Assembly: GCA_964415935.1 (NCBI GenBank)
Contig: CAYQCH010000038.1
Coordinates: forward strand, 1 to 6,995
Source: CAYQCH01 sp964415935
GTDB taxonomy: Bacteria; Patescibacteriota; Patescibacteriia; VMEV01; CAYQCH01
Reading direction: 5' to 3'
Length of the DNA: 6,995 bases
The translations under genes were made by a program, and so were the position numbers. The notes below the pieces were generated by a model. That model had not been told where the DNA came from. It did not search any database and was given only the letters and a program-made list of their open reading frames with translations. Position 1 is the stretch's first letter. Each line of letters begins with the position of its first letter. This document shows, in pieces, positions 1-4,555 of the stretch.

Positions 1-157
1 CGAACTGAACCTGGACGTTCTGGTTCGGCTGGCCGAAATCCTTGCGGTAGGCGGCGGCTAACGCGGCCTCCACGGTGGCAATGACCACATCCAGCGACAA
101 GCCTTTCTCATCGCAGATGTAGCGCATGGCCTGTAAAATTTCTGATTCTTTCGCCAT
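1..157 (-). CDS. nusA: Transcription termination/antitermination factor NusA, N-terminal part (cut by window edge)
   Basis: Only the first 52 codons are present; the gene runs off the left edge. NusA binds RNA polymerase and modulates pausing, intrinsic termination and antitermination. The visible residues form the start of its N-terminal RNAP-binding domain. After MAKESEIL comes an amphipathic helix with ICDEKGLS, then the typical segment VEAALAAAYRKDFG leading into a beta strand (NVQVQF). This order and spacing match the beginning of NusA from many bacteria, and the ICDEKGL...EAALAAAYRKDFG wording resembles Patescibacteria. The ATG at 157-155 is the natural start. No Shine-Dalgarno precedes it; the upstream bases are A/T-rich. 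A consensus promoter lies about 80 bases upstream, and a terminator-like hairpin separates the two. No rimP gene precedes it, unlike in many bacteria. The identification rests on a short N-terminus, but the match is good. Confidence 0.85.
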   Translation of the reverse strand, partial: MAKESEILQAMRYICDEKGLSLDVVIATVEAALAAAYRKDFGQPNQNVQVQF

Positions 158-198
158 ATGTTGATGCGCAACTTAGAGAGATTAAAAATTTTGGCAAC

Positions 199-226
199 AA
201 AAAAACCAGCCTCTGTATAAGAGCTG
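199..226 (-). terminator. Terminator-like hairpin with U7 in the nusA leader (possible attenuator)
   Basis: Reading the minus strand, CAGCTCT (226-220) pairs with AGAGGCTG (214-207), with one bulged base and a 5-base loop. It is followed by G and seven T (205-199). The hairpin lies downstream of the nusA promoter (243-271) and upstream of the nusA start codon. It would therefore act on the nusA transcript itself, about 30-40 bases after initiation. The lipoprotein gene upstream already has its own terminator at 291-333, so a regulatory role in nusA is a reasonable inference. It could also simply be a second, backup terminator. Confidence 0.6.
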
Positions 227-242
227 ATTTATCGTTAACCAC

Positions 243-271
243 ACAATAGCATGCAAAGAGCGATTTGTCAA
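243..271 (-). promoter_or_regulatory. Promoter of nusA (TTGACA, 17 bp, extended -10 TGCTATTGT)
   Basis: The minus strand has a perfect -35 TTGACA at 271-266, a 17-base spacer and a -10 TATTGT at 248-243. The -10 is preceded by TGC, giving an extended -10. The predicted start is near 237-236. The next gene in this direction is nusA, with a leader of about 80 bases. Confidence 0.75.
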
Positions 272-290
272 CGTTGCAGCACATGCATCA

Positions 291-333
291 GCACAAACGA
301 AAACCCCACCGCGACATATGCGAAGCGATGGGG
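291..333 (-). terminator. Intrinsic terminator of the 197-aa lipoprotein gene
   Basis: On the minus strand CCCCATCGC (333-325) pairs with GCGGTGGGG (312-304): nine pairs with one G-U, and a 12-base loop. TTTTCGTTTG follows. It lies about 20 bases after the lipoprotein stop codon and before the nusA promoter. Confidence 0.75.
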
Positions 334-353
334 TCTGTTGCCGGTCACGGCCT

Positions 354-947
354 TCACGGCCTGCCCGGCGTGCGAATGATGGTGGCCGACGAGTCGAACC
401 AGGCCTGCAGCGACTGCCGTCCGAAGTCGAACGATGAATCCCGGTGCTGCCCGGCGGCGTAGGTCACGTTGCTGCCAACGCGGTTGCGGGCGAGCGTAAA
501 GACGAAACGGCCGTTGGTAGGAAACGTGGTGATGGTCCCAGCCCACAGCTGGTTGTTGGTACCGGCCACCGCGTTCAGGAAGACGGGGTCGTAGTGGCTG
601 GCAGGCCGGTTGTTCTCAGCTCCGTCGGCGTAGTTGGGGTAGAGCAGCGGCTGCTCCCCCGGCTGCACGGTGTTGTCATCGGTGCCGAACGGACCGAAGT
701 AGGCCGTGAACGGCACGATGGCGTTATTACCGGACACCGACGTCGGCAGGCCCCAGAAGATGAGCCCGTCGCCGACGCGCTGCCCGTTCAGCAGCTGGTC
801 CGTGGCATGGCCGCCGCCGGACTTCAGTGAAGCGAAATGCTCGGAGGCGAACACGCCCGAAGACGGGCTGTCCTTGCTCTTGCCGCAGCCCATCACGGAC
901 AGGCCGGCAAGCGCCACGCACAAGGAGACGACGGAGAAGCGATACAT
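354..947 (-). CDS. Putative lipoprotein, 197 aa, function unknown
   Basis: The protein is predicted to be exported and lipid-anchored. Residues 1-20 form a signal peptide with Arg3, a hydrophobic core and the lipobox SVMGC, with Cys21 as the lipidated residue. The linker after it (KSKDSPSSG) is polar. The mature part is rich in Gly, Asn, Thr and aromatic residues (for example PFTAYFGPFG, WAGTITTFP, RFVFTLARN), which suggests a beta-rich extracytoplasmic domain. I recognise no family and no catalytic motif. The ATG at 947-945 follows a strong Shine-Dalgarno (AAAGGGGGGA, 960-951) and a near-consensus promoter. The Shine-Dalgarno lies partly inside a small hairpin (949-968). The gene has its own terminator and is probably monocistronic. 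The signal peptide, Shine-Dalgarno, promoter and terminator together make this the coding strand rather than the overlapping plus-strand frames. Confidence 0.75.
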   Translation of the reverse strand: MYRFSVVSLCVALAGLSVMGCGKSKDSPSSGVFASEHFASLKSGGGHATDQLLNGQRVGDGLIFWGLPTSVSGNNAIVPFTAYFGPFGTDDNTVQPGEQPLLYPNYADGAENNRPASHYDPVFLNAVAGTNNQLWAGTITTFPTNGRFVFTLARNRVGSNVTYAAGQHRDSSFDFGRQSLQAWFDSSATIIRTPGRP

Positions 948-948
948 G

Positions 949-968
949 GTTCCCCCCTTTCTGGGAAC
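949..968 (-). promoter_or_regulatory. 5'-end hairpin holding the Shine-Dalgarno of the 197-aa lipoprotein
   Basis: On the minus strand GTTCCC (968-963) pairs perfectly with GGGAAC (954-949); the loop is AGAAAGGG. The G-rich Shine-Dalgarno spans loop and right arm, and the ATG follows one base later. The hairpin begins at the predicted transcription start (about 968). It could limit ribosome access or protect the 5' end. The 234-aa gene has a near copy at 3682-3699. Confidence 0.55.
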
Positions 969-973
969 GCCCG

Positions 974-1002
974 ACTATACCGCAACCGCGCCGTGCTGTC
1001 AA
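974..1002 (-). promoter_or_regulatory. Promoter of the 197-aa lipoprotein (TTGACA, 17 bp, TATAGT)
   Basis: On the minus strand, a perfect -35 TTGACA lies at 1002-997, followed by a 17-base spacer and a -10 TATAGT at 979-974 (5 of 6). The predicted start is G968, giving a leader of only about 20 bases. Confidence 0.8.
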
Positions 1003-1029
1003 TTATTCCCGTCAACCGCTCAGAGACGA

Positions 1030-1064
1030 CAAGGCCGCGTTTCTCCCTTAAAAACGCGGCCTTG
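1030..1064 (-). terminator. Long hairpin downstream of the 105-aa gene, terminator-like without a U-tract
   Basis: A perfect 13-bp inverted repeat, CAAGGCCGCGTTT (1030-1042) and its complement at 1052-1064, has a 9-base loop. It sits about 40 bases past the stop of the 105-aa gene and upstream of the lipoprotein promoter. Neither strand has a good T-run after the stem, so termination here may be weak or factor-assisted. It could also act as a 3' stabilising structure. Between it and the stop codon lies a 14-base perfect palindrome, GCCTGCCGGCAGGC (1084-1097). Confidence 0.55.
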
Positions 1065-1105
1065 CTTAAACGAGTTGCTCCCTGCCTGCCGGCAGGCTCC
1101 ACCAC

Positions 1106-1423
1106 CTAGACGAGAACGTACCGGTTGTCGGGCCTGACGCGCACCTGGCGCCCGCTGTTGTGGGTCATGGGAACCACCTGCACGCGTCCCTTGCCGGGGT
1201 ACACCGTGCTGCAGTGCACCTCCAGCACCTGGCCGATGCGAAGCGGCACCATGGACCCGCCGCGATGCGTCCCGAACGACTGGCTGTCGCAGCGCAGCAT
1301 GACCGGCGCGTCGTCGATCACCACCTGGACGAACTGCGCGCCGTCCTTGATGGCCACATGCCACTCATCGGCCACCACCTTGCGGCCCGGTCCGAACAGA
1401 ACTCTCAGCGTTGCTTTAGGCAT
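1106..1423 (-). CDS. Hypothetical protein, 105 aa
   Basis: I do not recognise the family. The protein is small, basic and soluble, with no signal peptide and no membrane helix. Alternating hydrophobic stretches such as FVQVVIDDAPVML, GQVLEVHC and RVQVVPM suggest a small beta-barrel or beta-sandwich. There are two cysteines (Cys45, Cys71), too few for a zinc ribbon on their own. The ATG at 1423-1421 has a clear Shine-Dalgarno, GGGGGAG, three bases upstream. A weaker promoter lies in the end of yraN (1475-1504), and a long hairpin follows the gene. It is separated from both neighbours by structured gaps, so it is probably transcribed alone. The plus-strand frame over the same bases has no Shine-Dalgarno or plausible domain and was discarded. 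Confidence 0.65.
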   Translation of the reverse strand: MPKATLRVLFGPGRKVVADEWHVAIKDGAQFVQVVIDDAPVMLRCDSQSFGTHRGGSMVPLRIGQVLEVHCSTVYPGKGRVQVVPMTHNSGRQVRVRPDNRYVLV

Positions 1424-1454
1424 TCACTCCCCCACGGAAAAAAGCTTGACGAAG

Positions 1455-1468
1455 GTCACAGGCGTGAC
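1455..1468 (-). promoter_or_regulatory. Small hairpin between yraN and the 105-aa gene
   Basis: GTCAC (1455-1459) and GTGAC (1464-1468) form a 5-bp stem with a 4-base loop. On the minus strand the stem begins where transcription of the 105-aa gene is predicted to start. It also lies ten bases past the yraN stop, with a T6 run 11 bases further on (1444-1439), so it may weakly terminate yraN. On the plus strand AGAATTTTTTT follows it. Confidence 0.4.
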
Positions 1469-1474
1469 AGAATT

Positions 1475-1504
1475 TTTTTACCCTAAATCCAAACTGTCCG
1501 TCAA
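1475..1504 (-). promoter_or_regulatory. Possible promoter of the 105-aa gene inside the 3' end of yraN
   Basis: On the minus strand, TTGACG (1504-1499, 5 of 6), an 18-base spacer and TAAAAA (1480-1475, 4 of 6). The yraN stop codon overlaps the -10. The -10 is poor and A-rich, so this is a moderate call. Confidence 0.4.
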
Positions 1505-1840
1505 ATCAACGCAGCGCAGCGAATGCGACGCGCCGTGCCGCACAACGCAGGCCAGTACCAGCCGCCACTCTTCAATGTTATGCCGCATGACATACCATTC
1601 GATCATGCGTGCCAGGCGTCGGACCTGCGCCGGATGGACATCCTGAGGCCCGCTGCTATGGTTTTGTGCATGCCGCGTTTTTACTTCCACAAACAACACC
1701 GCGTTTTCGCGTCGCATGACGAGATCCATTTCCCCGCCCCGCCAGCGCACATTGCGCCCAACGGTGCGATATCCTTGCTCAAGGAAATGCCGCTCAGCCA
1801 CATCCTCGCCCCATCGGCCGACTGCATGAGATTGCGCCAT
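1478..1840 (-). CDS. yraN: YraN family (UPF0102) nuclease-fold protein
   Basis: YraN/UPF0102 proteins adopt the restriction-endonuclease-like PD-(D/E)XK fold. Their exact role is unsettled, with DNA repair or processing usually proposed. All family hallmarks are visible in 120 residues: GRWGEDVA at 8-15, the loop GYRTVGRNVR at 23-32, GGEMDL at 35-40 (Glu37, Asp39) and FVEVKTR at 50-56 (Glu52, Lys54). A basic helix containing VRRLARMIEWYV follows. The length is normal for the family. The frame stays open 55 codons further upstream, but that part is the antisense-like end of the neighbouring gene. The conserved region fits the ATG at 1840-1838. The start lies only a few bases after a strong hairpin that ends the upstream gene, and no Shine-Dalgarno is free outside that hairpin. 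An extended -10 at 1875-1883 may drive it. Confidence 0.95.
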   Translation of the reverse strand: MAQSHAVGRWGEDVAERHFLEQGYRTVGRNVRWRGGEMDLVMRRENAVLFVEVKTRHAQNHSSGPQDVHPAQVRRLARMIEWYVMRHNIEEWRLVLACVVRHGASHSLRCVDLTDSLDLG

Positions 1841-1868
1841 AACAAAACGCCCCCGAAGCGGGGGCGTT
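1841..1868 (-). terminator. Terminator of the membrane-protein gene, abutting the yraN start codon
   Basis: On the minus strand AACGCCCCC (1868-1860) pairs perfectly with GGGGGCGTT (1854-1846). The loop is five bases, and TTGTT follows directly before the yraN ATG. It lies 18 bases past the membrane-protein stop. If the extended -10 at 1875-1883 is used, the same hairpin is also the 5' end of the yraN mRNA. Confidence 0.8.
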
Positions 1869-1874
1869 GATGAA

Positions 1875-1883
1875 AGTATAGCA
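1875..1883 (-). promoter_or_regulatory. Extended -10 promoter candidate for yraN (TGCTATACT)
   Basis: The minus strand reads TGCTATACT, an extended -10 with 5 of 6 matches. It lies just after the stop of the membrane-protein gene. The -35 position is poor (TGCCCA). The same nine bases precede rnhB at 3590-3598. The predicted start, 1869-1868, coincides with the first base of the terminator hairpin. Confidence 0.5.
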
Positions 1884-1886
1884 CGG

Positions 1887-2297
1887 TTAGCCGGCTTTGG
1901 GCAGGTACTTTTCGCGCTCGCGGCGCTCTTTCTGCTCCTGAAAACGGGAGGGGAGAATAAAAAAACCGTAATATACGATGCGATACAGCCAGACCAAAGC
2001 GACAATGCCCCAGACCAAATACATCAAACGGGCGCTGAAAAATGCGACTTGCTGTGCGGAAAAAAACAACAACAGGTACCCAACCAGGCCCATGGTCCAG
2101 CCGAATGAAGAAACACGGCGCAACAGTGTGCGGACAGGGGCCAGATACGCCTGGCGCCATGACAACAACCCCGCGACCAGCCCCGTCAACACCAGCAACC
2201 CGAATAAAACAGTCAAAATAGTCATCCATTGGTCCGGCACCGGATGCTGATGGGTAAGCCAATACGACGGCTGGATAACGGCTTTCAAAAATGACAT
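1887..2297 (-). CDS. Small membrane protein, 136 aa, three predicted helices
   Basis: This is an integral membrane protein of unknown function. Three hydrophobic segments are visible: about 25-47 (MTILTVLFGLL...GLLSW), 66-83 (GWTMGLVGYLLLFF) and 91-113 (LMYLVWGIVALVWLYRIV). The connecting stretch at 48-63 is positively charged (RQAYLAPVRTLLRR). The C-terminal tail from 118 on is highly charged (RFQEQKERREREKYLPK) and probably cytoplasmic. From memory, proteins with this plan and an REKYLPK-like ending are common uncharacterised proteins in Parcubacteria-type genomes; I cannot verify that here. The ATG at 2297-2295 has no Shine-Dalgarno. The bases before it, AACCTATG including the start codon, are identical to those at the thioredoxin start. 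A hairpin separates it from the methyltransferase gene upstream. Confidence 0.8.
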   Translation of the reverse strand: MSFLKAVIQPSYWLTHQHPVPDQWMTILTVLFGLLVLTGLVAGLLSWRQAYLAPVRTLLRRVSSFGWTMGLVGYLLLFFSAQQVAFFSARLMYLVWGIVALVWLYRIVYYGFFILPSRFQEQKERREREKYLPKAG

Positions 2298-2303
2298 AGG
2301 TTA

Positions 2304-2330
2304 TATGAAAGATGCGCCCAAGGCGCATCT
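2304..2330 (-). terminator. Hairpin after the methyltransferase gene, weak U-tract
   Basis: A 9-bp perfect stem, AGATGCGCC (2330-2322 on the minus strand) with its complement at 2318-2310, has a 3-base loop; TTTCATAT follows. It lies 27 bases past the methyltransferase stop and about 12 bases before the membrane-protein start. A very weak -10 (TAAGAT, 2343-2338, with no -35) would make it a 5'-end hairpin for the next gene, but I do not count that as a promoter. Confidence 0.65.
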
Positions 2331-2357
2331 AAATTTCATCTTATTAAGGAGGTCGCG

Positions 2358-2918
2358 CTATTCTTTCTCGAACACGACGCCGAAATGATACGGGCTCGGT
2401 TCAAATGTGTGCGACTCGCGCCATTGCACAACCTTAGCCATTTGCCGGACCTTGTCAAGGGATGTGCGCTCAGCAGCGGGCGGACCAAAACTGGTAGCTT
2501 GCGGCAGCCAGTCAATGACTACGACGCGTCCCTCTTTTTTCATCATGCGATTGGCCTCGTTGAACACATGCGCGTCTTGCTTGGTCATATACAGCAAGTT
2601 GATCAGGGAAGCGCAGTCCAGGCTATGATCGGGAATGTCTTTGGCCGCGCCGTAGACTTCCAGGTCCGACCACACTGGAATGATATTGGAGAGCCGTTCT
2701 TCCGATGCGCGGCGCTCCACGTTGGACAGCATGGCTTTCATGATGTCGATGGCATAAGCCTTGCCGTCCGGCCCGACGATTTTTGCGGCGGGAATGATGA
2801 AATGCGCCGAGCTCCCCACGCCGAGAGCGGCATACGTCATGCCGGCGCCCAGGCCCAGCTGTACTTCCAAAATATTGAGCGGATCAAGCAACTGCGACCC
2901 GCCGGATGCGATTGGCAT
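2358..2918 (-). CDS. Class I SAM-dependent methyltransferase, 186 aa
   Basis: The protein has a Rossmann-type methyltransferase core of the UbiE-like Methyltransf_11/31 type; the substrate is unknown. It opens with LLDPLNILEVQLGLGAGM. Motif I then appears at about 31-40 as ALGVGSSAHF rather than the usual DxGxGxG, which may be normal for this subfamily. The second strand ends in the acidic residue AYAIDI (Asp58), expected to hold the ribose. Later come the motif-II-like WSDLEVYG, LINLLYM and MKKEGRVVVIDWLP, the typical last core strands. I chose the ATG at 2918-2916, whose context CTTATG matches rnhB. A TTG at 2933 in the same frame would add five residues. No Shine-Dalgarno precedes either. 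The gene follows rnhB by 36 bases with no terminator between, so co-transcription is possible. An extended -10 also lies in the gap. Confidence 0.85.
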   Translation of the reverse strand: MPIASGGSQLLDPLNILEVQLGLGAGMTYAALGVGSSAHFIIPAAKIVGPDGKAYAIDIMKAMLSNVERRASEERLSNIIPVWSDLEVYGAAKDIPDHSLDCASLINLLYMTKQDAHVFNEANRMMKKEGRVVVIDWLPQATSFGPPAAERTSLDKVRQMAKVVQWRESHTFEPSPYHFGVVFEKE

Positions 2919-2943
2919 AAGAAACGGAATCAATGATGCAGGT

Positions 2944-2952
2944 ATTTTACCA
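2944..2952 (-). promoter_or_regulatory. Extended -10 candidate for the methyltransferase gene (TGGTAAAAT)
   Basis: The minus strand reads TGGTAAAAT, an extended -10 with 5 of 6 matches, just after the rnhB stop. No convincing -35 is present. The predicted start, about 2938, leaves a leader of some 20 bases. Confidence 0.4.
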
Positions 2953-2954
2953 CA

Positions 2955-3581
2955 TCAGGCAAAAAGCGAGGTTTGCCAGCCGCGATACACCGGTGCATAG
3001 GACAGCCGATGTAATGAGCAGACGCCATGCGCCAGCAGCGCGGCATGATGCTGCTCCGTGCCATACCCTTTGTGTTCATCAAACCCGTACTGCGGGAATT
3101 GTTCGGCGATTTCAGTCATCATGCGGTCGCGCGTTACTTTGGCGATGATGGATGCCGCGGCAATGCAGCGGACCTTCTGGTCGCCTTTGATGATGCAATG
3201 GGTCCGCAGGCCCAGCTGGCGAATGCCGATGCCGTCCACGAGCAGCAATTCCGGACGCGGCTGTAAGGCGTCGATGGCCTCGCGCATGGACTGTCGATGC
3301 GCTTCCGCCAGCCCGATTTCATCGATATCGTAGGCATCACGAATTCCGACGCCCCAGGCCACGGCCTGCTCGACAATGCGTTCATACAACGCCATCCGCT
3401 GTTTGGCGCTGAGCCGTTTTGAGTCATCCAGTCCCGGCAACTTGGTTCGTTCCGGCAATATGACGGCCGCGGACACCACCGGTCCGGCCCAGGCTCCCTT
3501 CCCCGCTTCGTCCAAGCCAGCAATGGCTCTAAACCCTTGAGCCAAAAACGACAACTCAAGCTTTGCGCTGGGGGTTGGCAT
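2955..3581 (-). CDS. rnhB: Ribonuclease HII
   Basis: RNase HII cleaves RNA in RNA/DNA hybrids. It starts ribonucleotide excision repair and helps remove primers, using two metal ions. All four catalytic carboxylates are present with the spacing seen in E. coli: Asp24 and Glu25 in AGLDEAGKGAWAGPV, Asp116 in LLLVDG, and Asp134 in KGDQK. Also visible are DDSKRLS at 52-58, AAASIIAKVTRDR at 141-153 and the C-terminal HKGYGTEQH. The usual DEAGRG reads DEAGKG, a conservative Arg-to-Lys change. The 208-aa length is typical. The frame is open 36 codons further up, but those bases include the promoter TGCTATACT and carry no family homology, so I place the start at the ATG 3581-3579. There is no Shine-Dalgarno. 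The predicted transcription start is only two or three bases before the ATG, so the mRNA may be leaderless. Confidence 0.96.
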   Translation of the reverse strand: MPTPSAKLELSFLAQGFRAIAGLDEAGKGAWAGPVVSAAVILPERTKLPGLDDSKRLSAKQRMALYERIVEQAVAWGVGIRDAYDIDEIGLAEAHRQSMREAIDALQPRPELLLVDGIGIRQLGLRTHCIIKGDQKVRCIAAASIIAKVTRDRMMTEIAEQFPQYGFDEHKGYGTEQHHAALLAHGVCSLHRLSYAPVYRGWQTSLFA

Positions 3582-3589
3582 AAGATGCC

Positions 3590-3598
3590 AGTATAGCA
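3590..3598 (-). promoter_or_regulatory. Extended -10 promoter of rnhB (TGCTATACT)
   Basis: The minus strand has TGCTATACT, identical to the element before yraN. A weak -35 (TTCGCA) lies 19 bases upstream. The predicted start, 3584-3583, is almost at the ATG (3581). The element diverges from the promoter of the 234-aa gene on the other strand. Confidence 0.6.
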
Positions 3599-3648
3599 CA
3601 GCCGTGCGATGCTTTGCGAATGTTTGCGGAAAAACGCACGGCAATGGA

Positions 3649-3677
3649 TTGACACGGGCCGCAATACGAGCTATCAT
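3649..3677 (+). promoter_or_regulatory. Promoter of the 234-aa gene (TTGACA, 17 bp, TATCAT)
   Basis: A perfect -35 at 3649-3654, a 17-base spacer and TATCAT at 3672-3677 (5 of 6). The predicted start is G3683 or T3684. It is divergent from rnhB. Confidence 0.8.
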
Positions 3678-3681
3678 TATT

Positions 3682-3699
3682 CGTTCCATGGGAGGAACG
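3682..3699 (+). promoter_or_regulatory. 5'-end hairpin holding the Shine-Dalgarno of the 234-aa gene
   Basis: CGTTCC (3682-3687) pairs perfectly with GGAACG (3694-3699); the loop is ATGGGA. The Shine-Dalgarno GGAGGAA (3691-3697) lies in loop and right arm, and the ATG follows at 3701. The stem starts within one base of the predicted transcription start. It mirrors the hairpin at 949-968. Confidence 0.55.
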
Positions 3700-3700
3700 C

Positions 3701-4405
3701 ATGTCTGACGACCGTATGCGCGGGCTGGAACGCCGCGCTAATCAGGGAGATGCCGAGTCGCAAGCTCGCCATCTCCAGGAACGCATCCGCGCTGGCGAAA
3801 TTCCCGACCAGACGGCGCGGCTTGCGGCGCAGATGGGACATCCCGCCGCGCGCCTGCTGTACGATGAACCTGAAGCGCCGGCACCCTTGCAGCTGCTGGT
3901 CGCGCACGCCACTCCGGAGCAGCTGCTTGGTATCATGGTCCACATGGTGGCAGGCGCGCATGTGGAGCTGGCTATTGCCATCCAATGGGCCAGCGGGCCT
4001 TGTCCCGACGCGGATGCCATCCACCTCGGCCACGATGACATACCGATCATCGTCTCGGAAGACCTGATTCCTTTCGAGGCCTTCGTCGAGAGTCCCTCGC
4101 GCATGACCGCCGCCTCGCTTTCGCATGCGATGAACGTAATTTGCGAAGCGGGGGAAAACGACAATGGGCCGACCGTTCGCGGGGCTCACTTCACTCGATC
4201 GTGCGCGGAGTTTTTCCTGGGCCTTACCGACAACCCCGTATACTCCGTAACCGATGCTGGAACCCAGGCCTGCCGGCGGATCTACGTTGAGCTGGCGCTC
4301 TTTCTCGCCAGCCTGCGGCGCATGAGCAAGCGTCAGGCGAGGCTGTTGGCGCGGCAGATGATTCGTGACGCGGCCTGCCACATACTCATCCCGGCGCGTG
4401 CCTGA
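3701..4405 (+). CDS. Hypothetical protein, 234 aa, with an N-terminal helical motif
   Basis: The function is unknown. The protein is soluble, with no signal peptide or membrane helix. The N-terminal part (about 9-53) has a recognisable pattern: LERRANQGDAESQARHL, then RIRAGEIP, then RLAAQMGHPAARLL. From memory, similar ERRARQGD...RAGEL...LAAYLGHPAAR segments begin many uncharacterised proteins of myxobacteria and planctomycetes; this looks like a pair of short helical repeats. The middle is hydrophobic and helical (LLGIMVHMVAGAHVELAIAIQW), followed by an acidic stretch, DADAIHLGHDD. The C-terminus is basic and helical (RRMSKRQARLLARQMIRD). A consensus promoter, a Shine-Dalgarno eight bases from the ATG and a strong terminator show it is a real single-gene unit. 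The equally long antisense frame lacks all three. It ends with TGA. Confidence 0.78.
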   Translation: MSDDRMRGLERRANQGDAESQARHLQERIRAGEIPDQTARLAAQMGHPAARLLYDEPEAPAPLQLLVAHATPEQLLGIMVHMVAGAHVELAIAIQWASGPCPDADAIHLGHDDIPIIVSEDLIPFEAFVESPSRMTAASLSHAMNVICEAGENDNGPTVRGAHFTRSCAEFFLGLTDNPVYSVTDAGTQACRRIYVELALFLASLRRMSKRQARLLARQMIRDAACHILIPARA

Positions 4406-4425
4406 TGCGCCGCCATCCCCATCGC

Positions 4426-4463
4426 AAAAGCCTCTTCCCCTCGCGGGTTGAAGAGGCTTTTTT
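4426..4463 (+). terminator. Intrinsic terminator of the 234-aa gene
   Basis: AAAAGCCTCTTC (4426-4437) pairs with GAAGAGGCTTTT (4450-4461), and two more T follow. The stem is perfect and 12 bp long, with a 12-base loop. The A-run on the other side could let it work in both directions. Confidence 0.9.
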
Positions 4464-4477
4464 CATGCAAGCGTTTT

Positions 4478-4506
4478 TTGACACCGCATCCGAAACATCG
4501 TACGCT
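4478..4506 (+). promoter_or_regulatory. Promoter candidate of the metallopeptidase lipoprotein (TTGACA, 17 bp, TACGCT)
   Basis: The -35 at 4478-4483 is perfect. With 17-base spacing the -10 is TACGCT (4501-4506), which keeps the three most conserved positions (T1, A2, T6) but is otherwise poor. The predicted start is about 4512. Confidence 0.5.
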
Positions 4507-4513
4507 GCCCAAT

Positions 4514-4536
4514 CAACGCGCACGCAGGTGCCGTTG
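4514..4536 (+). promoter_or_regulatory. 5'-end stem-loop of the metallopeptidase mRNA
   Basis: CAACG (4514-4518) pairs with CGTTG (4532-4536) and GCAC (4520-4523) with GTGC (4528-4531), leaving one bulged C and a 4-base loop. The stem starts about two bases after the predicted transcription start. The Shine-Dalgarno at 4544-4551 stays free. Confidence 0.5.
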
Positions 4537-4555
4537 TCGCCCGAAAGGAGGAAGC

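Noticed and set aside
444..830. Plus-strand frame of 128 codons across the 197-aa lipoprotein
   Set aside because: The minus strand carries a signal peptide, lipobox, Shine-Dalgarno, consensus promoter and terminator. The plus frame has none of these.
1681..2328. Minus-strand frame of 215 codons overlapping both yraN and the membrane-protein gene
   Set aside because: It is out of frame with two genes that have clear family or membrane features, and it crosses a terminator hairpin.
2338..2343. TAAGAT as a -10 for the membrane-protein gene, which would add another 5'-end hairpin
   Set aside because: It has no -35 at any normal spacing and no extended -10, so it was left out of the count of start-site hairpins.
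2345..2353. TAAGGAGGT on the plus strand, its complement ACCTCCTTA resembling the 3' end of 16S rRNA
   Set aside because: The flanking bases do not match 16S rRNA, and no start codon lies at a usable distance on the plus strand. Treated as chance in a gap between genes.
2958..2977. GGCAAA/TTTGCC inverted repeat at the end of rnhB as a terminator
   Set aside because: It lies inside coding sequence up to the stop codon, has only six pairs and is not followed by a T-run.
3677..4381. Minus-strand frame of 234 codons opposite the 234-aa plus-strand gene
   Set aside because: It has no promoter, Shine-Dalgarno or terminator of its own. Its equal length comes from the GC-rich codon pattern of the real gene on the plus strand.
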